The notes beneath the pieces are model-generated. The model saw only the letters and a list, made by a program, of their open reading frames with translations, searched no databases and was not told the origin of the DNA. Both the position numbers and the translations under genes were made by a program. From NCBI RefSeq assembly GCF_021166585.1, contig NZ_JAJOZE010000003.1, positions 306,040 to 370,039 on the forward strand: a DNA stretch of 64,000 bases. Direction: 5' to 3'. Below, one piece after another: positions 1-9,972 of this stretch; positions within the stretch are counted from its first letter, which is position 1, and each line of letters starts with the position of its first letter. The DNA is from Metabacillus kandeliae (GTDB taxonomy: Bacteria > Bacillota > Bacilli > Bacillales > Bacillaceae).

Positions 1-736
1 CAAGCTTCCCTTGCTTGGAAAGCCGGCTCAGGAAAGTATTGGCTGGCCCTGCAATCAAGTGAGCATGCTTGGACTGCGGAACATAAACAAGGAATGTCAA
101 GAGGATGAGCAGGTGAATCCACCAAGATACATAGAAAATGGCGATGGCTGCCGTCTGGCCGATTCCCCCAAGCAAGAAGGCAATTCCGGATGCAATCGGC
201 TCTGTCCAGCTTAATTCCTCCTGATGCCAAACAAGATCCATGGCGTTTCCAAGCAGAACGGAAAGCATCAAACCGCCGATAAAAATCAGCACAAGACCAG
301 CTTTAAAATTCCGCTTCAGCCTGACAAGCTTTTCAATGTATCTTCTGTAAAACGCCCAGACAACAGCGACAAGAATAACAAACGTAACGATTTCCTGAAA
401 AAACGTAAATCCAGGGTACAGCGGCCCAAGCGGTAAATGATGCCCTGGCGCAAGCCCCTTTGTAATGAAATCAAGAGCACCGAACTGGACGAGAATAAAG
501 CCGTAAAAGAACATAACGTGAATGGCTCCGCTTTTCTTATCCTTTAAAAGCTTTTTCTGGCCGAACACATTCACCCAGATCCTGTTCAGGCGCTCCTTCC
601 AGCGATGATCAAACTCCTCTTTCTTACCCAGCCTGATGTAGGCCATCCTGGTACGGATCAAATATACAAACAAATAAGCAGCGTAAGCGGTTACAAATAA
701 AAACGCAAGGAAATTAATCCATAGCAGCGGTCCCAT
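1..736 (-). CDS. fadF: FadF-like iron-sulfur reductase, N-terminal part (cut by window edge)
   Basis: About 245 N-terminal residues are present; the rest, which in this family carries the Fe-S and heterodisulfide-reductase-like domains, lies beyond base 1. The visible part is a multi-pass membrane region starting MGPLLWINFLAFLF, with a charged loop containing VFGQKKLLKDKKSG and then helices around VMFFYGFILVQFGALDF. This resembles the N-terminus of B. subtilis FadF (YwjF), thought to pass electrons from acyl-CoA dehydrogenase during beta-oxidation. Two ATGs are adjacent (739 and 736); the second sits 6 bases from AGGGGG. The divergent neighbour clsB and a FadR-type operator in the shared intergenic region support the call. 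Confidence 0.8.
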   Translation of the reverse strand, partial: MGPLLWINFLAFLFVTAYAAYLFVYLIRTRMAYIRLGKKEEFDHRWKERLNRIWVNVFGQKKLLKDKKSGAIHVMFFYGFILVQFGALDFITKGLAPGHHLPLGPLYPGFTFFQEIVTFVILVAVVWAFYRRYIEKLVRLKRNFKAGLVLIFIGGLMLSVLLGNAMDLVWHQEELSWTEPIASGIAFLLGGIGQTAAIAIFYVSWWIHLLILLTFLVYVPQSKHAHLIAGPANTFLSRLSKQGKL

Positions 737-831
737 CATTATCCCCCTATCCATGATGCCGAATTTTCTCCCTTTATCCCGAAAGATGTATTCTAAAATT
801 CCAAAAATTCCTTCTACTAACAGTTTAATAA

Positions 832-849
832 TGAATGAGCATTCAGTCA
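832..849. promoter_or_regulatory. FadR-type operator upstream of fadF
   Basis: The 18-mer TGAATGAGCATTCAGTCA closely matches the B. subtilis FadR operator (TGAATGANTANTCATTCA, as remembered) with about two departures. It sits about 95 bases upstream of fadF, a known FadR target in B. subtilis. FadR represses beta-oxidation genes until long-chain acyl-CoA binds it. Confidence 0.65.
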
Positions 850-925
850 ATTGTTTTCCAAATAAATTTGCATGGAAAAATAAAAATTCTCCTTTTAACA
901 AAAACTATCCCAAAGGAGGGATTCT

Positions 926-2125
926 ATGACCTTTCTCTCGATCGCCGCACTCATTTTGCTTGTGCTGATTTTATGGTTTACGCTTGATTTTATGATCGGC
1001 TACAAAAAACATATCCGTCAGCAGGGTATTAAATGCTATCCGCGCTACAAGGGAAAGCTGACTTTATTTTCAGATGGCCGGAATTTATACGATCACTACT
1101 TTTCTGACCTCCGGCAGGCACAGCATTCGTTAAAAATTCAATTTTACATCGTAAAAAATGATGCCATCAGTTCAGAATTTCTTGATATCTTAACCGAAAG
1201 AGCATCAAACGGTGTTACTGTCAGGCTTTTAATGGACTGGGCAGGCTCACTGAAGGTGAACAAAAAGGCCATCCGCCGCCTAAAAGACGCCGGCGCAGAG
1301 GTGACCTATTCCCATAAGCCAAAACTGCCTTTTCTCTTTTTTACCCTTCAGGCAAGGAACCATAGGAAAATTACCATTATCGACGGCCATATCGGCTATA
1401 TCGGCGGATTTAATATTGGCAAGGAGTACATCGGCAATGACCCGAAATTCGGCTATTGGCGGGATTACCATTTGAAGGTTGAGGGTAAAAGTGTTGAGGA
1501 TATGCTTGATCAGTTTAACCAGGACTGGAAGCTTGCTGCAGGCGAAAAACTCAAGCCGTATGTCCAGCCTGAATTATACGAAGAAGAACAGATGGAGCAC
1601 CAGTTTCTATGCACAAATGGAAAAGAACTCGACAAAATCTTTACCCGCATTATTAAGGAAACTGAACAGGAGCTTATCATCTGCACCCCTTATTTTGTTC
1701 CGAGCAATGGATTAATGGAAGAGCTGGAGCACGCACTCTCCAGAGGTGTGGCAGTTAAAATTATTGTCCCGATGAAAACTGACCACCTTCTCGTCCGCGA
1801 AGCTGCCTTTCCCTTCTTTGGGAGGCTGCTTTTAAAAGGCTGTCAAATTTACAGATTTTATCAAGGATTTTATCATGCAAAAGTTGTTGTAGCAGATCGG
1901 AAAGTCTGCGACTTGGGCACAGCTAATTTTGATAAAAGAAGCCTTTACTTAAATGATGAAATTAATTGCTTTATCTATGACATGCCCTTTATTGACAATA
2001 TTCTCGAGCAAATTGAAAAGGATATGGAACGATCTGAGCTTTACACAATTGAAGCTTTTCAGAAAAGGCCCTTGCTGGCAAGAGGAAAGGAAATGATCGC
2101 TGGGATGGTTTCCCGCTTTCTCTGA
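926..2125 (+). CDS. clsB: Phospholipase D-family cardiolipin synthase (YwjE/ClsB-like)
   Basis: A 399-residue membrane enzyme that probably joins two phosphatidylglycerols into cardiolipin. One N-terminal transmembrane helix (about residues 4-24) anchors it. Two HKD active-site motifs are intact: HRKITIID near residue 146 and HAKVVVAD near residue 317, the latter followed by GTANFDKRS, typical of the second half of the phospholipase D fold. AAAGGAGGG lies 5 bases before the ATG. It is shorter than the roughly 480-residue ClsA type because it has one membrane anchor instead of two, as in B. subtilis YwjE. It is divergent from fadF and is followed by uvsE after 36 bases, as in B. subtilis. Confidence 0.85.
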   Translation: MTFLSIAALILLVLILWFTLDFMIGYKKHIRQQGIKCYPRYKGKLTLFSDGRNLYDHYFSDLRQAQHSLKIQFYIVKNDAISSEFLDILTERASNGVTVRLLMDWAGSLKVNKKAIRRLKDAGAEVTYSHKPKLPFLFFTLQARNHRKITIIDGHIGYIGGFNIGKEYIGNDPKFGYWRDYHLKVEGKSVEDMLDQFNQDWKLAAGEKLKPYVQPELYEEEQMEHQFLCTNGKELDKIFTRIIKETEQELIICTPYFVPSNGLMEELEHALSRGVAVKIIVPMKTDHLLVREAAFPFFGRLLLKGCQIYRFYQGFYHAKVVVADRKVCDLGTANFDKRSLYLNDEINCFIYDMPFIDNILEQIEKDMERSELYTIEAFQKRPLLARGKEMIAGMVSRFL

Positions 2126-2161
2126 CGCCGGCTTAAAGAGAGAAAGAGAGGGGAGAACATC

Positions 2162-3118
2162 ATGTACAATCGGTTTGGCTATGTAGCAAACGCGCTGGCT
2201 CTGTGGGATTGCTCTCCTGCTAAAACGATGACCTATAAGCGCTACAGCGGGCTTCCTGCAGATGAACGAAAAAGCGGCCTGCTCGCTGTTACCGGGAAAA
2301 ACCTTGAAAACACTTTGCGCATCATGCATTACAATATTGCTCACGAAATCACCGTATACCGCATGTCGTCATCACTTGTGCCGCTTGCCACCCATCCTGA
2401 CGTAAAGTGGGACTTTGTCTCGCCCTTTAAAGACAAGTTCCGAGAAATCGGAGAGCTCGTGAAAAAGCACGGCATCCGGACAAGCTTTCACCCAAACCAA
2501 TTCACCCTCTTCACAAGTCCTAATGACACCATTACTGAAAACTCTGTCGGTGATATGCAATACCATTATGACATGCTGGAAGCGATGGGCCTGCACAATG
2601 AGGCATGGATCAATATTCATGTCGGCGGTGCATACGGAGACAAAGCAGGATCAGCCGAAAGATTTTTTCCAAACAGCCAAAAAATGCCGTCAGAAGTGCT
2701 CGGCCGCATGACACTTGAAAATGACGACAAAACCTATACAACAGAAGAAGTCCTGGCTATATGCGAAAGAGCCGCCATTCCGCTCATGTTTGATTACCAT
2801 CACCACATTGCCAACAAAGACGACCATGCTGATCTCGCAGAAGTGCTGCCGAGGATTTTCGACACATGGAAGCACACAGGCCTTCCGCCAAAAATCCACC
2901 TCTCTTCGCCAAAATCTGAAAAAGAAATCCGAAGCCACGCCGACTTTGTCGATCTGGAATTTCTCATGCCGCTTTTTCGCGAATTAAAAAAGATCGACAC
3001 TGATGTCGATTTTATGATTGAAGCGAAGCAAAAAGACCTGGCGATGTTTAAATTAGTCGAAGAAGTCTCTGCAATCAGAGGAGTGAAGCGGGTGACAGGG
3101 GGAGCGATTCAGTGGTAG
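2162..3118 (+). CDS. uvsE: UV damage endonuclease UvsE
   Basis: A 318-residue UvdE-family endonuclease. The family cuts DNA 5' of UV photoproducts and starts excision repair without UvrABC. The start [12 protein letters not shown], the segment [10 protein letters not shown], the metal-ligand region [11 protein letters not shown] and [13 protein letters not shown] are characteristic of this TIM-barrel metalloenzyme (established for the family). Length matches B. subtilis UvsE (YwjD, about 320). It starts 36 bases after clsB behind a GAGGGGAGA ribosome site and is probably cotranscribed with it. In B. subtilis this gene is sporulation-associated; no such promoter was seen here. Confidence 0.88.
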   Translation: MYNRFGYVANALALWDCSPAKTMTYKRYSGLPADERKSGLLAVTGKNLENTLRIMHYNIAHEITVYRMSSSLVPLATHPDVKWDFVSPFKDKFREIGELVKKHGIRTSFHPNQFTLFTSPNDTITENSVGDMQYHYDMLEAMGLHNEAWINIHVGGAYGDKAGSAERFFPNSQKMPSEVLGRMTLENDDKTYTTEEVLAICERAAIPLMFDYHHHIANKDDHADLAEVLPRIFDTWKHTGLPPKIHLSSPKSEKEIRSHADFVDLEFLMPLFRELKKIDTDVDFMIEAKQKDLAMFKLVEEVSAIRGVKRVTGGAIQW

Positions 3119-3153
3119 ATGGAGGGAGCGGGGTGTTTGGTGATGAAACCCAA

Positions 3154-3246
3154 GCATTAGTTGATGGGGTCGGTGCATAAGAGGGCTGAACTCACGCTGC
3201 TAAGGGTGATTGAGCTCGGCGCATAAGCTGCTAAACCTGCGCATAA
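3154..3246. repeat. Degenerate GCATAA-motif mini-array
   Basis: Between uvsE and the argS terminator, GCATTA (3154) and GCATAA (3175, 3221, 3241) recur with spacings of 21, 46 and 20 bases, with a weaker GCTGCT at 3196. The spacing resembles the clearer 20-21 bp arrays elsewhere in the window, but four copies make this tentative. Confidence 0.35.
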
Positions 3247-3283
3247 ACAGCTTGTCAGGGAGCCATTTTCATCATTTTAACTC

Positions 3284-3325
3284 AAAAAAGAGGCTGCTCC
3301 TGACAATATCAGGGCAGCCTCTTTC
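3284..3325 (-). terminator. Rho-independent terminator of argS
   Basis: AAAGAGGCTGC pairs with GCAGCCTCTTT around a short loop, with A/T tracts on both sides. It directly follows the argS stop on the minus strand and could also stop uvsE transcripts from the other side. Confidence 0.85.
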
Positions 3326-3329
3326 TACT

Positions 3330-5000
3330 TTACATCTTTTCCGGTGCTGAAACGCCGATCAGTGACAATGCATTTTTCAGCGTAATTTGTGTAGCCTTCA
3401 TTAAAGCAAGGCGGGCACGGCTTTTTGATGCATTCTCGGAATCTAAAACCTTCTCTGCATTGTAAAAGCTGTGCAGGGAAGCAGCCAGATCATACACATA
3501 GTTTGTAATCCGGTGAGGAATCCGCTTGCCTGCAGCCTCTGCCACAGCCTGCGGAAATTCTCCGATTGCTTTTAAAAGTTCGATCTCTTTTTCAGAAAGC
3601 TCGTGTTCGAATGAGATATCATTCTGGTAAGCAATCGCTTGTTCCTCGCCCTGGCGAAGCATGCTGCAAATTCTGGCATGAGCGTATTGGGCATAGAACA
3701 CAGGGTTTTCATTAGACTGGCTGACAGCAAGGTCCATATCAAAGTCCATATGAGTATCAGAGCTTCTCATTGCAAAGAAGTAACGGACTGCATCAAGGCC
3801 AACCTCTTCCATCAGGTCGCGCAGTGTGACAGCTTTTCCTGTCCGCTTGCTCATTTTCATTTTCTCGCCGTTCTTATAAAGATGCACAAGCTGGATGATT
3901 TCCACTTCAAGTGTATCTTTTTCATAGCCAAGCGCCTGAATGGCAGCTTTCATCCGCGGAATATAGCCATGGTGGTCTGCGCCCCAAATATTAATCAGCT
4001 TTGTGAATCCGCGGTCGAGCTTATCTTTATGGTAGGCAATGTCAGGTGTCAGATACGTGTAGGACCCGTCATTTTTAATCAAAACACGGTCCTTGTCATC
4101 GCCAAATTCAGTTGAACGGAACCAGGTTGCCCCTTCTTCTTCATAGATATGGCCTTTTTCACGCAAAGCTGCTAAAGCCAGATCAATTTTTCCGTTCTTA
4201 TAAAGAGAGGTTTCTGAAAACCAGACATCGAAAGGAACACGGAATTCCTCCAAATCCTTTTTCAGCTTTTCCATCTCAAATTGCAAGCCGTATTCGCGGA
4301 AAAACGCGCGGCGCTCTTCCTCTGTTTCATCAGCAAAACGAGTGCCGAACTCATTTTTCAGCTTTTCACCGATTTCGATAATATCCTGGCCGTGGTAGCC
4401 ATCCTCAGGCATCGGAAAATCCTTGCCGATCGCCTGCATATAGCGGGCTTCCACAGAAAGCGTCAAATTATTAATCTGGTTCCCTGCATCATTGATGTAA
4501 TATTCTCTTGAAACATCATAGCCTGCTTTTTCAAGAATATTGCAAAGCGAATCCCCGATTGCTGCACCGCGGGCATGGCCTAAATGAAGTGTTCCAGTTG
4601 GATTGGCCGAAACAAATTCCACCTGAACCTTCTCGCCATTCCCCGTATTCGCTTCACCATAGCTGTCCCCTGCCTGAAGCACTGAAGGAACAAGATCCGT
4701 CAAATAGCTGTTATCCATATAAAAATTAATAAAGCCAGGGCCGGCGATCTCTATTTTGTCAATCGATGCCTTCCCTTTATCAAAGCTCGCCACAATTTCA
4801 TCGGCAATCGCTTTCGGTGCTTTTTTCGCAATCCGTGCAAGCTGCATCGCTGTGTTAACTGAGAAATCCCCGTGCGCTTTATCTTTAGGAGTTTCAAGAA
4901 TAATATCGGGTATTTGCGCTTCTTCCGCAAGGCCGGCCTTTAAAACCGCTGCTTTCACTTCATTTTTTAACCGTTCTTTTACCTGATCGACAATGTTCAT
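3330..5000 (-). CDS. argS: Arginyl-tRNA synthetase
   Basis: A 556-residue class I aminoacyl-tRNA synthetase that charges tRNA-Arg. It has the N-terminal Add1 domain (about 1-110), the HIGH-type signature HLGH at residues 139-142 inside [15 protein letters not shown], and KMSKR near residue 375. The C-terminal all-alpha anticodon-binding domain includes the family's YAHARICSM. Length equals B. subtilis ArgRS. Its start overlaps the end of ywiB by four bases, giving translational coupling, and a strong terminator follows. Confidence 0.97.
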   Translation of the reverse strand: MNIVDQVKERLKNEVKAAVLKAGLAEEAQIPDIILETPKDKAHGDFSVNTAMQLARIAKKAPKAIADEIVASFDKGKASIDKIEIAGPGFINFYMDNSYLTDLVPSVLQAGDSYGEANTGNGEKVQVEFVSANPTGTLHLGHARGAAIGDSLCNILEKAGYDVSREYYINDAGNQINNLTLSVEARYMQAIGKDFPMPEDGYHGQDIIEIGEKLKNEFGTRFADETEEERRAFFREYGLQFEMEKLKKDLEEFRVPFDVWFSETSLYKNGKIDLALAALREKGHIYEEEGATWFRSTEFGDDKDRVLIKNDGSYTYLTPDIAYHKDKLDRGFTKLINIWGADHHGYIPRMKAAIQALGYEKDTLEVEIIQLVHLYKNGEKMKMSKRTGKAVTLRDLMEEVGLDAVRYFFAMRSSDTHMDFDMDLAVSQSNENPVFYAQYAHARICSMLRQGEEQAIAYQNDISFEHELSEKEIELLKAIGEFPQAVAEAAGKRIPHRITNYVYDLAASLHSFYNAEKVLDSENASKSRARLALMKATQITLKNALSLIGVSAPEKM

Positions 5001-5425
5001 CCTTCGGCCTCCTTAAACGATATTAACAGTTTATGTAAGTGCGTCTGATCTTCGCCAATTTTCAGCTGATAGCCTATCTCAAGCCTTCCGCTCGCACCGC
5101 TGCCAGGCTTGAAATTCATTTTGTCTGTAAATGTTGCAAGCTGCATGCTGCCGAACTGGGTCTCATAATTTGTCAGCGTTTCTGCACCCTCAATAAACCG
5201 CTGCCTCATGGAAACAGCGCCAGACCTGATGACGACTGCCTCCGCTACCTTCAGTTTAATGATGGTGCGGATACTTCCATAATCCTGCTCTTCGCTATAA
5301 CTTAAGTATGGAATGGATCCCTTGAGGTAATACTCCCCAGACGTCTGAATTTCTATTTTTTCCGTTTCCTCACCATCCCGGATTTCGGAAATGACATGTA
5401 TGTTAACTGGTGTCCGTTCTGTCAT
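4997..5425 (-). CDS. ywiB: DUF1934 family protein YwiB
   Basis: A 142-residue beta-barrel-type protein of the YwiB/DUF1934 family, function unknown. The open frame extends seven codons further upstream, but the ATG at 5425 ([11 protein letters not shown]) has AAAGGATG about 9 bases before it and gives exactly the B. subtilis length. It precedes argS in the same operon with a four-base overlap, the conserved arrangement. Residues are mostly beta-forming ([29 protein letters not shown]). No catalytic motif is evident. Confidence 0.88.
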   Translation of the reverse strand: MTERTPVNIHVISEIRDGEETEKIEIQTSGEYYLKGSIPYLSYSEEQDYGSIRTIIKLKVAEAVVIRSGAVSMRQRFIEGAETLTNYETQFGSMQLATFTDKMNFKPGSGASGRLEIGYQLKIGEDQTHLHKLLISFKEAEG

Positions 5426-5512
5426 CAGAACACATCCTTTTCGCACTGTTCCACTATAACTTCAATAGTATAAAGATGTTTTGGCAAAAGTTCAATAGCG
5501 GGGCGGAATTTG

Positions 5513-5837
5513 GGGGTCTCTGTCCCCCTTTACCTTTACCTTTATACAGAGGGACCTGGCCCCCAGTATACTAAAGCGGCAAGGGACATAGGCTGCACCA
5601 TTTTTTTGTTGTCTCCCAAGGAGCAGAAAGCCTGGTTCCAGTCCTTTATCCCTTTAGCAAAGCAAGGGACAGGCACCAAGTATGCGGTGTCTGTCCCTTG
5701 ATGCTTTACCGCATTAGGGGACAGCGACACTCCCTTACAAAGCCGCTCAACATCGCATGTTCCACTTATGGGGACATATCTTTTGTACTTTACCTTGATG
5801 GGGGACAGGCACCTCTATACATAGGGGGACAGAGACC
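5513..5837. repeat. Cluster of GGGACAG-type short repeats
   Basis: The 490-base gap between ywiB and speB holds no convincing gene but about eight copies of a core like GGGGACAGGCACC in both orientations: 5513-5527, 5551-5564, 5583-5598 (diverged), 5664-5677, 5686-5699 (inverted), 5717-5732, 5770-5779, 5800-5814 and 5824-5837. Copies at 5664-5677 and 5686-5699 face each other and form a 14-bp hairpin stem with an 8-base loop. This looks like a REP/BIME-type element. Confidence 0.6.
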
Positions 5838-5848
5838 ATCCCCTCTCT

Positions 5849-5900
5849 AAAAAACAAAAAAACCAACCCAAGAGAAGCCCCCCGTAAAAAGGCTCCCCTC
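5849..5900 (-). terminator. Probable terminator of speB
   Basis: On the minus strand GGGGAGCC pairs imperfectly with GGCTTCTC, followed after a short gap by a T-rich run. G-U pairs weaken it. Confidence 0.5.
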
Positions 5901-5916
5901 AAGTCAGTCTATGCGC

Positions 5917-6795
5917 TTATCTCTTCTGCACCCAGCCCAGGATCATTTCACGCAGCAGCTTGCTTGCTGTGTTGACGGTCTGTTCAGATGGGTCATAGTT
6001 TGGTGCCACTTCTACCAGATCGGCGCCAACCACTCTAATATCAGCGCCGGCAATTTCATGGATGGAAGCGAGCAGTTCTTTTGATGTGATGCCGCCTGCA
6101 TCAACGGTTCCGGTACCGGGCGCGTGCGCAGGGTCGAGCACGTCGATGTCAATGGTGACGTAGACAGGGCGGCCGGCAAGGGTCGGGAGCACCTTTTTCA
6201 ATGGTTCGAGAACTTCGAACTTTGAGATGTGCATGCCTGCTTCTTTTGCCCATTGGAATTCTTCTTTCATGCCTGAACGGATTCCGAAGGAGTACACGTT
6301 CTTCGGGCCGATCAGGTTTGCGATCTTCTTGATCGGTGTTGAATGGGAGAGCGGTTCGCCCTCGTATTCATCCCGGAGGTCTGTGTGCGCATCCATGTGA
6401 ATGATGGCGAGATCCGGGTATTTTTTGTAGACAGCTTTCATGACAGGCCAGGCTGTCAGGTGTTCGCCGCCCATGCCGAGCGGGAATTTTCCGCTTGCGA
6501 GAATCTGGTCAACAAATTCTTCGATCATGTCAATGCTTCGCTGGGCATTCCCAAATGGGAGCGGAATGTCTCCTGCATCGTAGTATTTAACTTCCTCAAG
6601 CTCGCGGTCGAGGTATGGGCTGTATTCTTCCAGCCCGATAGATGCTTCCCTGATCCTTGCCGGACCGAAGCGGGAACCAGGACGGTAGCTGACGGTCCAG
6701 TCCATCGGCATCCCGTAAAGTACAGCTTCCGCTTCTTCGAAGGACGGGTGGCTTTTTATAAATACGTTTCCTGAATAAGCTTCATCAAAGCGCAT
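5917..6795 (-). CDS. speB: Agmatinase
   Basis: A 292-residue ureohydrolase that converts agmatine to putrescine and urea. Binuclear manganese ligands are visible: H112 in GGEHLTAW, DAHTD at 135-139, and D216/D218 in DIDVLDPAHAPGTGT. B. subtilis SpeB has 290 residues. GGGAGGAG lies 10 bases before the ATG. It follows speE after 21 bases; together they take agmatine through putrescine to spermidine, and the order speE-speB is conserved in B. subtilis. Confidence 0.95.
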   Translation of the reverse strand: MRFDEAYSGNVFIKSHPSFEEAEAVLYGMPMDWTVSYRPGSRFGPARIREASIGLEEYSPYLDRELEEVKYYDAGDIPLPFGNAQRSIDMIEEFVDQILASGKFPLGMGGEHLTAWPVMKAVYKKYPDLAIIHMDAHTDLRDEYEGEPLSHSTPIKKIANLIGPKNVYSFGIRSGMKEEFQWAKEAGMHISKFEVLEPLKKVLPTLAGRPVYVTIDIDVLDPAHAPGTGTVDAGGITSKELLASIHEIAGADIRVVGADLVEVAPNYDPSEQTVNTASKLLREMILGWVQKR

Positions 6796-6816
6796 GGTGT
6801 TTTCTCCTCCCGATGA

Positions 6817-7647
6817 TTACTTCGTTAAATCCGCAACAAATTTCGGCAGGGCGAATGCTGCTCTGTGAAGTTCTTTTGTATAGTATTTTGTTTCAATTTC
6901 ATGGAAGCGGTCTTCCGGAACTTCAAGCGGGTCGTATTTTTTAGATCCCAATGTGAATGTCCAGAGGCCGCTTGGGTATGTCGGAATGTTAGCCACATAT
7001 AGCTTTGTGATTGGGAAAATTTCTTTCACGTCGCGCTGCACGTTGCGGATCAGGTCCGGTGTGAACCAAGGGTTGTCCGATTGGGCAACAAAGATGCCGT
7101 CTTCTTTCAGCGCTTTGGATATTCCAGCGTAAAAGCCTTTTGAGAACAGGTTAACAGCAGGTCCTACCGGCTCAGTGGAGTCAACCATGATGACGTCGTA
7201 TTCGTTTTCGCTTTCAGCGATGTGCATAAAGCCGTCGCCTACTTTCACGTCAACGCGCGGGTCTTCAAGCTTCCCGGCAATTTCAGGCAAAAATTTCTTT
7301 GAGTATTCAATCACTTTTCCGTCAATGTCAACGAGCGTTGCTTTTTTCACGGACGGATGCTTCAGCACTTCACGGATAACGCCGCCGTCTCCTCCGCCAA
7401 CTACCAGCACGTTCTCAGGGTTGGGGTGAGTGAACAATGGCACGTGAGCAACCATTTCGTGGTAAACAAATTCATCTTTTTGAGAAGTCATGACCATGCC
7501 GTCAAGGAACAGCATGTTGCCGAATTCCTCTGTTTCGACCATTTCAAGGTGCTGAAATTCTGTTTGTTCTGTATGTAAAGTTTGCTTCACTTTTAGCGTG
7601 ATTCCAAAGTTTTTCGTTTGTTTTTCTGTATACCAAAGTTCAGACAT
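6817..7647 (-). CDS. speE: Spermidine synthase
   Basis: A 276-residue aminopropyltransferase that transfers an aminopropyl group from decarboxylated S-adenosylmethionine to putrescine. The cofactor-binding GGGDGG is at 84-89 and the catalytic aspartate at about 156 in VDSTEPVG. An in-frame codon at 7665 would add six residues, but the ATG at 7647 ([10 protein letters not shown]) follows AAAGGATGG at correct spacing and matches the B. subtilis length. It is the first gene of speE-speB. Confidence 0.95.
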   Translation of the reverse strand: MSELWYTEKQTKNFGITLKVKQTLHTEQTEFQHLEMVETEEFGNMLFLDGMVMTSQKDEFVYHEMVAHVPLFTHPNPENVLVVGGGDGGVIREVLKHPSVKKATLVDIDGKVIEYSKKFLPEIAGKLEDPRVDVKVGDGFMHIAESENEYDVIMVDSTEPVGPAVNLFSKGFYAGISKALKEDGIFVAQSDNPWFTPDLIRNVQRDVKEIFPITKLYVANIPTYPSGLWTFTLGSKKYDPLEVPEDRFHEIETKYYTKELHRAAFALPKFVADLTK

Positions 7648-7872
7648 GTTGAACCATCCTTTCAAGTTGGAAGATTGTTAGTTTGTGTCCACTAGTATCG
7701 TTCCCGTTTCACTTTTTCACAAACTCGGTCATTTTACTCAAACCTCAGCAAAAGTATAGAGGAATCCGGCAAAATTGCAAGGAAAATTTCCATCCATTTT
7801 CATCAGAGGTTTAGAAAGCAGCAGAAAACCTCATACTGATTAACAGTTTATTAGAGAATGGAGGGAGTCTGC

Positions 7873-9924
7873 ATGAATCCGGAACGGCTGAGGATTACCG
7901 TAAAAACTTTGCGCGCCTGTTTTTTTATCTGTCTGATCCTGTTGCTTTTTCTTTTTACAGCTATTTTTACTGTTTATTTATCCGCTAAAATTCAGGGCCC
8001 TCCTTCCTTGACTGTATCGCAGTCTACCATTCTGTTTGCGGGGGACGGCACAAAGATGGGCGAAACCCACCACGGTCAGAAGCGCTATTGGGTGAAAAAC
8101 GAAAATATTTCTCCTTTTATAAAGGAAGCTGCAATCGCAATAGAAGACAGGCATTTTTACGAGCATCATGGTTTTGATATCAAACGGATAGCAGGCGCGG
8201 CTGCGGCAGATCTGAAGTCCATGTCAAAGGTGCAGGGGGCAAGCACGATCTCGCAGCAGTATGCACGGAACCTGTTTCTGAAGCATGATAAAACGTGGAC
8301 AAGGAAGCTGGATGAGGCATTTTATACGTTCCGCCTTGAAGCGAATTACAGCAAGGATCAGATTCTTGAGGGCTATTTAAATACCATTTATTATGGCCAT
8401 GGCGCTTACGGAATCGAGGCTGCTTCCAATTATTATTTTGGCAAAAAGGCAAAGGATCTGACTCTTGCAGAGGCAAGCATGCTTGCAGGTGTGCCGAAGG
8501 GGCCAAGCCAGTACTCTCCTCTCCTTCACTATACCAAGGCAAAGGATCGCCAAAAAACGGTTCTGAACGCGATGGTGGAGACCGGAGCTATTTCAAAAGC
8601 CCAGGCACAGGAGGCATTCGGAAAAAAGCTGTCTTTTGCTGATCATGCCTCACAGACCTCCTCATCGAAAATAGCACCATATTTTTATGATACAGCCATG
8701 CAGCAGGCAAGAAAGCTTCTTCATTTATCAAAGGATGAATTTGAAACAAGCGGGCTGAGAATTTACACAACGCTTGATCCAAAGCTGCAGACTCTTGCGG
8801 AGCAGGAGATAAAGCGCCAGATTAAAGCTTCCTCCCGCCTGCAGACAGGCTTATTGTCGCTGGATCCTGCTACTGGTGAAGTAAAAGCCATGGTCGGCGG
8901 CAGGAGCTATGAAGAAAGCCCTTTTAACAGGGCCACACAAGCAGAGAGGCAGCCGGGGTCTACGATGAAGCCGCTTCTCTATTATTCCGCCATTACGCAC
9001 GGCTTTACCCCATCAACCATGATGAAAAGCGAGCCGACAGATTTTGAATATGATAACGGCAAATCCACCTATGAACCAGGCAATTATAATGGCTATTTTG
9101 CCAATGCGCCGATTTCACTGGCACAGGCTATTGCTGTATCCGACAACATTTATGCGGTTAAAACGCATCTGTTTCTCGGAATGGAGACACTGATTGATAC
9201 AGCCCGGAAAACCGGTATTACAAGCCCGCTGAAAAAAGTGCCTTCTCTCGCACTCGGCACATCCCCTGTCAGGCTGTCTGAGATGGTCAATGCTTACGGG
9301 ATACTAGCCAACGGCGGCAAGCTGATCCAGCCTGTCTATATTAAAAAGATCGAAGACGCAAGCGGCCAGCTGCTGTATGAATACAAGCAGCCTGAAAAAA
9401 GAGTGCTGAATGAAGCGGCAGCCTTTGTAACGACAGAGCTCATGACAGGGATGTTTGATAAAAAGCTGAACGGCTACACGTCTGTCACAGGAAACAGCAT
9501 CGCAGGAAAACTTACGCATGTGTATGCCGGAAAATCGGGCTCCACCTCCACTGACAGCTGGATGATCGGGTACAGCCCAAGCCTCGTAACAGGTATTTGG
9601 ACCGGCTATGATAAAGGGCAAAAAATGGAGGAGGCTGAGGAGAGAGGAATTGCCAAAACCATCTGGGCTTCCTTTATGGAAGAAGCATTGAGGAGCAGGC
9701 CGGCTGAGATGTTCCAGCCTCCAAACGGTGTGACAGGTGTCTATATTGATCCTGCCAGCGGCAAGCTCTCAGCAGCAGGCTGTCCTGTAAAGAGGTATGT
9801 TTACTACCTGACCGGCACACAGCCTCAGGAATACTGCTCAGGACAAAAAAGCGCCGAAGAAAAACCGAAGCAGCCAAAAGAAGGCACTAAGAAAAACTGG
9901 TGGCAAAAGATGTTTCACTGGTAA
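7873..9924 (+). CDS. pbpG: Class A penicillin-binding protein PbpG-like
   Basis: A 683-residue bifunctional peptidoglycan synthase. An N-terminal transmembrane anchor (about 15-40) precedes a glycosyltransferase domain with catalytic E91 in EDRHFYEHHGFD and the GASTISQQYARN motif, then a transpeptidase domain with SxxK (STMK, S363), SDN (S423) and KSG near 554. The last motif is usually KTG; KSG is an accepted variant. GGAGG overlaps the upstream in-frame ATG at 7858, so the ATG at 7873 is preferred. Position beside speE-speB matches B. subtilis pbpG (YwhE), which acts in spore peptidoglycan synthesis. No clear sigma-F promoter was found. Confidence 0.85.
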   Translation: MNPERLRITVKTLRACFFICLILLLFLFTAIFTVYLSAKIQGPPSLTVSQSTILFAGDGTKMGETHHGQKRYWVKNENISPFIKEAAIAIEDRHFYEHHGFDIKRIAGAAAADLKSMSKVQGASTISQQYARNLFLKHDKTWTRKLDEAFYTFRLEANYSKDQILEGYLNTIYYGHGAYGIEAASNYYFGKKAKDLTLAEASMLAGVPKGPSQYSPLLHYTKAKDRQKTVLNAMVETGAISKAQAQEAFGKKLSFADHASQTSSSKIAPYFYDTAMQQARKLLHLSKDEFETSGLRIYTTLDPKLQTLAEQEIKRQIKASSRLQTGLLSLDPATGEVKAMVGGRSYEESPFNRATQAERQPGSTMKPLLYYSAITHGFTPSTMMKSEPTDFEYDNGKSTYEPGNYNGYFANAPISLAQAIAVSDNIYAVKTHLFLGMETLIDTARKTGITSPLKKVPSLALGTSPVRLSEMVNAYGILANGGKLIQPVYIKKIEDASGQLLYEYKQPEKRVLNEAAAFVTTELMTGMFDKKLNGYTSVTGNSIAGKLTHVYAGKSGSTSTDSWMIGYSPSLVTGIWTGYDKGQKMEEAEERGIAKTIWASFMEEALRSRPAEMFQPPNGVTGVYIDPASGKLSAAGCPVKRYVYYLTGTQPQEYCSGQKSAEEKPKQPKEGTKKNWWQKMFHW

Positions 9925-9930
9925 ATTGCC

Positions 9931-9972
9931 AAAAAGGCTGAAGCCGCTTAAACGCGGTTTCAGCCTTTTTTT
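9931..9972. terminator. Bidirectional terminator between pbpG and ywhD
   Basis: AAAAAGGCTGAAGCCGC pairs with GCGGTTTCAGCCTTTTT around a TTAAAC-type loop. It serves the convergent genes on both sides. Confidence 0.9.

Noticed and set aside
5510..5730. Frames of 62-63 codons on both strands
   Set aside because: They coincide with the GGGACAG repeat cluster, have no ribosome site and low-complexity translations.
7751..7872. Sigma-F promoter for pbpG
   Set aside because: GTATA at 7754 and GGCAAAATT at 7768 are only 9 bases apart; no pair with 15-base spacing was found.
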